NCBI GenBank assembly: GCA_016191335.1
Contig: JACPOW010000035.1
Coordinates: forward strand, 1-64,000
DNA: 64,000 nt
Source of the DNA: Elusimicrobiota bacterium
GTDB lineage: Bacteria; Elusimicrobiota; Elusimicrobia; UBA1565; UBA9628
Direction: 5' to 3'
Under the pieces are notes generated by a model. It saw only the letters and a list, made by a program, of their open reading frames with translations. It was not told where the DNA came from and ran no database searches. Position 1 is the first letter of the stretch. Every line of letters begins with the position of its first letter. The position numbers and the translations under genes were made by a program. Of the stretch, positions 57,994 through 64,000 are shown in pieces.

Positions 57994-60900
57994 CCCGGTA
58001 TCGGCCTCCTGGTAGGCGACCGAGGCCCCGGTGACGCCGACCGTCGGGGTCGCGGTGTTGTAAGGGAAGGTGTTCGAGCTGACCCCGTTGGCGAAGACGT
58101 CCTCGACGCGGGCGCGGTGTAGTTGCCCGACGGCGTCGCGTTGTCGCGCGCGCGCACCCAGACCTTGTAGCCGAACTGGCTGGTCAGCGGCGGGGCGTTG
58201 ACCTCCCAGAACGTCGAGGGCACCGAGTACAGGCCGCCGCGGTCGCCGCCGGTGATCGCGAACCAGTTCGGCACGCCCGGCGAGGCGCAGGCCGCGGCCG
58301 TGAAGGTGCCGCCCGCGATGGTGCCGTTCCAGCAGGCGTTGTTAGGGCCGTTCTCGATGATGCCGATCTCGATCTGGCCGGCGGTCGAGACTCCGGCCAG
58401 CGCGTCCGTCGCGGTGCCGCGGATCTTCGCGAGCGTGGAGATCACCGAGTAGGGGCTCGGCGCGGTGAAGCCCGCGACCGCCCCGGCCAGGTCGACGGTG
58501 AAGGTCGAGGCCTTCACCGGGTCGTAGAAGGCCTCGGGGTTTCCGACCGCGAGGGCGTCATCGACGCCGGAGACGTTCATGTAGTAGGAGACGCCGTTCT
58601 GCAGGCCGGTCGTGGGATTGTCGGTCGACGGCGGCAGATTCAACGCCAAAGTCCAGCTGCTCACGTGGACCTTCAGGCCTTCGGACGTCGTCAACTCGGT
58701 CGGCAGGCCGGTCCAACCCGCGCCGTTCCAGTACCAGCCGTCGGTCAGGCGCGTCAGGCGCAGGCGGATGTTGAAGACCGCGCCCCAGTTGCCGAGCGGC
58801 AGGTCGTAGGCCGTGCCCGTGACCTGCGGCAGCGCCGAGACGGTGGAGAAGGCCACCGGCAGGCGCACGTCGGTGTAAGGCGCCTCGGTGTCGTAGATCG
58901 TGGTCTGCGTGGAGTAGGTCGTCGAGTAGGTTCCCGCCTGGTTGATGGCGCGCGCCTCGACGCGGTACGACTCGCCGCTCACCCACGGCAGGCCGCTCGA
59001 CAAAGTCCAGTTCGTCCACAGCGGGTTGGAGACCGAAGCCGCGTCGAACCAGGCCGCGTCGCCCTGCGTCGCGGGGTCGAGGTCGAAGGGGTGGGCCCCG
59101 CCCGGGTTGGAGTGGCGGTTGATGCCGGTCGTGCGGGTCACGCGCACCTGGACCTTGGCCAAGGAGGTCGGGATGGCGTCGTTCGCCGTGCCGGCCAAGG
59201 CGGACAGGTCGCTGCGGCGGAGCGTCGAGGGCACGGTGACGCCGACCGTCGGGGTCGCGGTGTTGTAAGTGAAGGTGTTCGAGCTGACCCCGTTGGCGAA
59301 GACGTCCTGCGTGTTGCCCGCGTTGTCCTGAGCGCGCGCGATCACGCTGTAGCTCTCGCCCGTCGTGTACGGGTTCGGGGTCGGCGTGTAGGTCCAGGCG
59401 CCCGGCAGGCCGGAGGCCGGGACGAAGTTCGGGCAGGGCACGGTGAAGCCCGCGCCGTACACGTAGCACAGGTTGGTGGCGAGACGCTCGATGGACACGG
59501 CGACGGTCGAGACGTTCGTCGCCGCGCGCGGGCCGCCGCCATCGGGGTCGGGGTCGCTCGACGCGCCGGTGATCGCGAAGCCGCCGGTGCGGTAGCCGCC
59601 ATCGACCGGGATGGCCACCGTCGCCGTCGGGCTCGAGGAATCGAAGCGGAAGTTGAAGTTCTGGTCGCGCTGGTTGCCGGCCTTGTCGAGCGTGCGCGCG
59701 CGCAGGAGGTACAGCTGGCCGTCGGCGAGCGTCGGATAGTTCCAGGTCCAGTTGTCCGAGGCCCCGAGGACGTAGGTGCTCGTCGTGAAGAAGGTGGGCG
59801 CGCCCGCCGTCCAGACCGAGCCGTCGTACCAGTTCCCGAGCCCGGCGCCCGAGGAGATGGCGAGCTTGAGGTAAGAGATGCCGGCCGGCGCGTCGGTCGC
59901 GGTGCCGGCGATGCTGGCGATCTGCGGGCCGAGCGCGCCCGCCGCCGGGACCGTCACCGCGGCCGTGGCCGCGTCGGTGTCGAAGCGGAACGCCGCCGAG
60001 GAGATCGCGGTCTGGACGTTCGTCGCGATGTCGGTGGCCGACGAGCGCAGGACGTACTCCTGGGCATGGACCCAGGGTTGAGACGGGAAGGCGAACGACC
60101 ACGCGCCGACCGTGCCCTGGGCGCCGAACCAGGCCGCCGGGCAGGGCTGGTTGAAGGCGTTGGTCGCCGGGTTGTAGCACTGGCCGCCGGCGAGGTCGAG
60201 GATGGAGAGCATCACCGTCGAAACCGCGACGTTGTCGAAGGATGTTCCGTTGAACGAGGGCATCGAGTTGGAGAACGAGCCGTCCTTCGGGCCGATGATG
60301 CCCGCCAAGGGAGGCGTGTTGTCGAAGGTGAAGGTCGAGCCGCGCGGCGAATCCCACGCCTCGGTGTTCCCCCCTCCGCCCGCGTTGTCCTTGCCGGCGA
60401 CGGTCAGGTAGTAGGACACGCCCGAGATCAACTGGCCGGGACCCGGGACCGGGATGTTGCCCGAAACGAAGTTCCAGGAGGACACGTACACGACCACGCC
60501 TTGGCCGATGTTAAGATCGACGATGGCCGGGTTCCACCCGCCGAAGCCGTCCCAGTACTTGCCGTCGTCCAAGCGTTTGAGGCGCGCGAACATCTCCGAG
60601 ACGACTCCGGGGTTGCCCGCCGGGAAGTCGGCGGCCGTGCCGGTGATCGCGGGCAGGGTCTTGACCACCGAGCCGTTGGCCGGGACGGTGACGCCAGACT
60701 CCGGCGTGAGGACGTCGTAGACGAGGGTCCGGCTCGAGTACGGCACCGAGAAGGTGCCGGCCTGGTTCTGCGAGCGGGCGACGATGGTGTAGGTGCTGCC
60801 GTTGAGGAAGGGCACCGCGCTCGACACCGACCAGCTCGTCCAATCCACGGCATAGGTCGCGTCGAACCAGGCCAGGTCGCCGTTGATCTGGTTGAAGCTC

Positions 60901-63900
60901 AGGCCCGCCGCGGGGTTCGCGTACACGTTGCTGTCGTTGAGGACGCGGATCTGGACCTTGCGCACGCTGTTGGGCGCGGTGGCCGACGCCGTCCCCGCGA
61001 TCGTCGCCGGGACGGTCAGCTTCTGGCGGTTCGGAGCGCCGGCGTCGGGCGGGGTCACCACCGTCACGAGCGGCTTGGTCGAGTCGTAGGCGAAGGTGAC
61101 GGGCGCGGCCGGGACCTCGGTGTTGCCGGTCGCGGCGCCCACGGCCTTGTCCTCGGCGAAGACCTCGAGCGTGTAGCTCAGGCCGTCCTGCCAGGTCAAG
61201 GTCGAGACGATCGAGTTGAAGCTCCACGAGTTGGTGCCCGGGGCGTAAGCCGCCGTGCTCTGGGCCACCGCCACGGTCCAGGTGCTGGCCAGCTGGTCCC
61301 AGTAGAAGTTGTTGTCCGTGCGCTTGAGCTGGATCTTGACGTTCTTGATGCCGGCGCCGTTCGCCCCGAACTGGTCGAGCGTGGCGCCCGTCAAGGTGGG
61401 CGGGACCGCGAGGAACGCGCCGACCGTCGGGAAGGACACCGACGAGACGGGCGAGGAGCGGTCGATGTTGAACTGGCGGAGCTGGAAGGGCGTCTCGCGC
61501 ACCGCGGCGTAGTTGATGCCCGTGGCCTTCACCGTGAACGTCGTGTTGTTGACGGCGGACCAGTCCGGCATGAACTCACCGCCGGGCGGGTAGCTCCAGT
61601 TGCCGCCGCTCGGCGTGACCACGCGCGTGTTGATGCCGTTGTCGACAAGGCAGGGGACCCAGTTGAAGCCCGCCCCGCCGCCCCAGCACTCGCCGGTGTC
61701 CGCGCGCTTGACCTGCAGCTCGACGGAGGACGTCACGCCGTTGGCCGTACCGGCCAGGGCGTTGAGGGCGTTGTAGAACTGGAGGCTGACCGGGGAGGTG
61801 ATCGCGGTGACGGCGGGCGGCGGCAGGAAGCGCACGCGGCTGTAGGCCGGCTGCCCGGCGGTCGGCAGCGGCGAGGCGTTGCCCGCGCGGTCGGAGGCGC
61901 TCGAGTTGATGACGTAGTAGGAGCCGACGAACAGGTTCGCGTTGATCGTGGCCGAGTTGAACTGCCACTCGCCGCTGCCCGGGTTGTAGGTCGTCGGGTT
62001 CCAGACCACGCTCGGCGACCAGTTGTTCAAAGCCGCGTTGAAGTACAGGCCGGCGAACGGGTCGCCGTTGCCGGTGTTCTCCGCGAAGACGCTGACGAAC
62101 ACGGCGCGCACGTCCGACGAGGACGAGTTGATCTTGAAGTCGACGGCGGTGCCGATGATGGAGGCCAGGCTCGTCGTGTCCAGGCCGTCGGTCGGGATGG
62201 TGATGCCCGAGGTGGGCGGCGTGCCGTCGAAGGTGATCGTCGCGAGTCCCACCATGTAGTTCGGGAAGACGCCGGTGTTGCCCGCCAGGTCGGCGGCGAA
62301 CACGCGCACCGCGTACTGGCGGCCGTTGGGCGAGGCGTCGCCGCGCACCCAGTCCGTGGGCAGCGCGGTCAGGGACCAGGAGCTGGCGTGGACGACGGCG
62401 GTGGTGCTGATCGCCCCCGCCTGCCAGCCCAAGCCATCCCAGTAGCGCAGGCCGCCCGGGATCGCGTGGGCGGGCGCGGCCTGGTCGGAGACGTCCTCGA
62501 TCTGCACGCGGACCAGGTTGATGCCCGACGCGATGAGACCCGGAGCCACCAGGGGCTCGGTGAAGGTGCCCGAGGACAAGGTCAAGGTCGTCGTGCTGAT
62601 GTAGCTCGCGTGGAGCGGGGTGTCGAACGCGGCCGAGGGCGTGGAGCGGTCCACGACGAAGGTCGTCGTCGAGTACACGGTGTCCGTGAAGCCCTGAAGG
62701 TCGGCCGCGCGGGAGATCACCTCGTAGCGGTAGCCATCCCAGAAGTTACCGTCGTTGATGGCCGCGCCCTGACTCTGGAAGGTCTGCACCGTCTGGGGCG
62801 CGCCGCCCAAGGTCGTGGGCAAGTTGAAAGGCTGGTCGGCGATGTTCCAGCCCACGCCGTCCCAGTAGCGGCGGGTGTTGACCGAGTCGATCTGCACCGC
62901 CTTGAGCTTCACCTCGAGCAGGCCCACGCCCTTCGTGGCGGCCAGCGCCTGGTCGTCGGCGGTGCCGAGGATGGGCGTGACGCCGCCGGTCAAAGCGGTA
63001 TTGTTGGCCGGGTAGGTGAAGCCCGAGGTCGGGGCGAAGTAGTCCACCCGCATGGCCTTGCCCGTGCCCACCGTCGGCTCGACCGAGCCGCGGTTGTCGT
63101 TGCCGGCGCCGTCGATGCCGCGCGCGAAGACCTCGTAGGTGCGCGGCACGGCGTTCAAGGTCATGGCGGCGGCCAGGGCGGAGTCGACGAAGGTCCACGA
63201 GGAGACGTGGATCGCCGCGGGGCGCCAGCAGGTCGCCGGGTTGTAGGAGACGAAGGCCGCGCCGTTCCAGAACGCGCCCAGAGGGTCGCGGACCGCGACC
63301 AGTATCTGGAGGCCGGGCGGGGACACCGTCTCGGAGTAGGTGCCGGAGGACAGGACGAAGCCGGTCGCGTAGGACTGGTCGATGGGGCGCACGATGGTGG
63401 TCGTCGGCGCGAAGGCGTCGAAGGTGAAGAATTTAGTAACGTCCGCCTCGACGTTGCCCGCCTTGTCCGTCGCGCGCAGGTCGACCCTGTATTGCTCGCC
63501 GTCGCTCCAAGCGGGCAAGGTGTCCCCCGCCGGGTTCGACGGCGGGTAGGTCCAGGAGGCCGGATCGGCGGTGGTCGTGGACACGGTGCGATACGCCGGG
63601 GCCGGGTTGAAGCCCCCGCCCTGCCAGTAATCCCCGGTGCCGCCACTGTTACGGATCGCGATCTCGACCTTCGTCAGGCCGCTCTTGGCCTCGCTCGCGG
63701 GGAGGTTGACCCAGTCGAGAGCGGTACCCGACAGCGGCGTGCCCTGCCACGAGAGCGGGTAGAAGGACTGGCCGGGGACGGTGATCGTCGTCGAGGGCTT
63801 GTTGACGTCGTACTTGAAGCTCACAGGCAGGCCGAAGCCGGAGTCGTTGCCCGCCAGGTCGACGGCCTTGGCGCGGAGCTGATAGGCCTTGTTGTCGATC

Positions 63901-64000
63901 CACGGGGGTGCCGCGTAGGTCCACGGGTTCGTCGAGGTCGCCGGCACGAAGCTCGAGACGGCCACCCACGCCCCCCCGTCCCAGTACAGGTTCGGCGTGT
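57954..64000 (-). CDS. Giant Ig-like repeat surface protein, N-terminal part, cut by window edge
   Basis: About 2015 residues visible; the true start lies beyond 64000, since the repeat pattern is already running at the edge (LYWDG and WVAVSSFVPA). It consists of about fifteen repeats of 120-140 residues: GTAxDxxxxG-V-x-V-x-I, an aromatic YWDGxGW-type motif (RYWDGVGWN, KYWDGFGGWN, WYWNGAGWTG), W-x-Y, an A-x-DxAGN strand and FxFDxxxP, the pattern of bacterial Ig-like cadherin-type repeats. The last 50 residues of this frame (from SRTSSPTGSARTPS) are out-of-frame junk: one missing base near 58110 in a C-run would restore TAPRVEDVFANGVSS and join the frame of the C-terminal part. Confidence 0.8.
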   Translation of the reverse strand, partial: TPNLYWDGGAWVAVSSFVPATSTNPWTYAAPPWIDNKAYQLRAKAVDLAGNDSGFGLPVSFKYDVNKPSTTITVPGQSFYPLSWQGTPLSGTALDWVNLPASEAKSGLTKVEIAIRNSGGTGDYWQGGGFNPAPAYRTVSTTTADPASWTYPPSNPAGDTLPAWSDGEQYRVDLRATDKAGNVEADVTKFFTFDAFAPTTTIVRPIDQSYATGFVLSSGTYSETVSPPGLQILVAVRDPLGAFWNGAAFVSYNPATCWRPAAIHVSSWTFVDSALAAAMTLNAVPRTYEVFARGIDGAGNDNRGSVEPTVGTGKAMRVDYFAPTSGFTYPANNTALTGGVTPILGTADDQALAATKGVGLLEVKLKAVQIDSVNTRRYWDGVGWNIADQPFNLPTTLGGAPQTVQTFQSQGAAINDGNFWDGYRYEVISRAADLQGFTDTVYSTTTFVVDRSTPSAAFDTPLHASYISTTTLTLSSGTFTEPLVAPGLIASGINLVRVQIEDVSDQAAPAHAIPGGLRYWDGLGWQAGAISTTAVVHASSWSLTALPTDWVRGDASPNGRQYAVRVFAADLAGNTGVFPNYMVGLATITFDGTPPTSGITIPTDGLDTTSLASIIGTAVDFKINSSSSDVRAVFVSVFAENTGNGDPFAGLYFNAALNNWSPSVVWNPTTYNPGSGEWQFNSATINANLFVGSYYVINSSASDRAGNASPLPTAGQPAYSRVRFLPPPAVTAITSPVSLQFYNALNALAGTANGVTSSVELQVKRADTGECWGGGAGFNWVPCLVDNGINTRVVTPSGGNWSYPPGGEFMPDWSAVNNTTFTVKATGINYAAVRETPFQLRQFNIDRSSPVSSVSFPTVGAFLAVPPTLTGATLDQFGANGAGIKNVKIQLKRTDNNFYWDQLASTWTVAVAQSTAAYAPGTNSWSFNSIVSTLTWQDGLSYTLEVFAEDKAVGAATGNTEVPAAPVTFAYDSTKPLVTVVTPPDAGAPNRQKLTVPATIAGTASATAPNSVRKVQIRVLNDSNVYANPAAGLSFNQINGDLAWFDATYAVDWTSWSVSSAVPFLNGSTYTIVARSQNQAGTFSVPYSSRTLVYDVLTPESGVTVPANGSVVKTLPAITGTAADFPAGNPGVVSEMFARLKRLDDGKYWDGFGGWNPAIVDLNIGQGVVVYVSSWNFVSGNIPVPGPGQLISGVSYYLTVAGKDNAGGGGNTEAWDSPRGSTFTFDNTPPLAGIIGPKDGSFSNSMPSFNGTSFDNVAVSTVMLSILDLAGGQCYNPATNAFNQPCPAAWFGAQGTVGAWSFAFPSQPWVHAQEYVLRSSATDIATNVQTAISSAAFRFDTDAATAAVTVPAAGALGPQIASIAGTATDAPAGISYLKLAISSGAGLGNWYDGSVWTAGAPTFFTTSTYVLGASDNWTWNYPTLADGQLYLLRARTLDKAGNQRDQNFNFRFDSSSPTATVAIPVDGGYRTGGFAITGASSDPDPDGGGPRAATNVSTVAVSIERLATNLCYVYGAGFTVPCPNFVPASGLPGAWTYTPTPNPYTTGESYSVIARAQDNAGNTQDVFANGVSSNTFTYNTATPTVGVTVPSTLRRSDLSALAGTANDAIPTSLAKVQVRVTRTTGINRHSNPGGAHPFDLDPATQGDAAWFDAASVSNPLWTNWTLSSGLPWVSGESYRVEARAINQAGTYSTTYSTQTTIYDTEAPYTDVRLPVAFSTVSALPQVTGTAYDLPLGNWGAVFNIRLRLTRLTDGWYWNGAGWTGLPTELTTSEGLKVHVSSWTLALNLPPSTDNPTTGLQNGVSYYMNVSGVDDALAVGNPEAFYDPVKASTFTVDLAGAVAGFTAPSPYSVISTLAKIRGTATDALAGVSTAGQIEIGIIENGPNNACWNGTIAGGTFTAAACASPGVPNWFAITGGDRGGLYSVPSTFWEVNAPPLTSQFGYKVWVRARDNATPSGNYTAPASRTSSPTGSARTPSLTTPRPRRSASPGPRSPTRRPIPGCTTTAARRPSPP
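58031..58103 (-). repeat. 73-bp near-identical internal repeat, copy 1
   Basis: Matches 59236-59308 at 72 of 73 bases and encodes DVFANGVSSNTF plus the following YNTATPTVGVT. Neighbouring Ig repeats in the protein are far more diverged, so this pair indicates recent duplication or gene conversion. The frameshift lies a few bases beyond its edge. Confidence 0.8.
59236..59308 (-). repeat. 73-bp near-identical internal repeat, copy 2
   Basis: The in-frame partner of the repeat at 58031-58103, in the N-terminal part of the giant gene. The single difference is one base (T here, G there). Confidence 0.8.

Noticed and set aside
1..64000. CRISPR array or prophage
   Set aside because: No regularly spaced direct repeats and no capsid, terminase or integrase genes were seen.

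Overview
The window is a high-GC (roughly two thirds G+C), gene-dense bacterial chromosome segment with no rRNA, tRNA, CRISPR array or prophage that I could see. Gene content points to a free-living, high-GC member of Elusimicrobiota or a neighbouring uncultured phylum: exported proteins with Ala/Pro-rich leaders, mcsA-mcsB, a GTP-type PEP carboxykinase, a fused formiminotransferase-cyclodeaminase, REP-associated Y1 transposases, and a giant Ig-like repeat protein ending in a FlgD-like Ig domain. The phylum is an inference and was not checked against any database.

Layout. 148-3979 (minus): sirohydrochlorin-chelatase-like protein, nucleoside diphosphate kinase, exported alpha/beta hydrolase, MurQ etherase and an esterase. 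4003-6505: a TPR protein, Y1-transposase element 1 and a small exported protein. 6621-10847 (plus): one overlapping operon of two single-domain response regulators, lysS, a LolC/E permease and the LolD ATPase. Y1-transposase element 2 sits on the lolD stop codon. 11680-11900 (minus) holds a candidate structured ncRNA of about 185 nt with its own promoter and terminator. 11966-13636: ilvE and xth. 13646-17178: three exported or membrane proteins around an AT-rich patch. 17135-19032: FAH hydrolase and MgtE. 19057-20444: mcsA-mcsB. 21164-22954: PEP carboxykinase with a strong terminator. 23041-25786: XRE regulator, cation/proton antiporter, GNAT and Mpo1-like protein. 25789-41842 (mostly minus) contains histidine degradation in two blocks: hutI with HAD, ALDH and ftcD, and hutH-hutU-yajQ downstream of a HEAT, CHASE2-cyclase, DUF3307 and thiolase series. 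41959-64000 (minus) is one giant surface-protein gene, interrupted by an apparent frameshift near 58110 and running off the window.

How the genes work together. HutH, HutU, HutI and FtcD form a complete route from histidine to glutamate that delivers a one-carbon unit to tetrahydrofolate. MurQ and the Lol transporter indicate a Gram-negative-type envelope with peptidoglycan recycling and lipoprotein export.

Most interesting signals: (1) most operon-leading genes carry a TANNNT -10 hexamer 5-7 nt before the start codon, with no Shine-Dalgarno, which implies widespread leaderless mRNAs; (2) the ncRNA at 11680-11866 folds into a fully nested multi-branched structure; (3) two Y1-transposase elements with 30-31 bp terminal inverted repeats, plus a solo 30-bp hairpin and a half-element with related ends, all sit at gene 3' ends or stop codons; (4) the giant protein gene of more than 22 kb breaks frame exactly at the edge of a near-identical 73-bp repeat.
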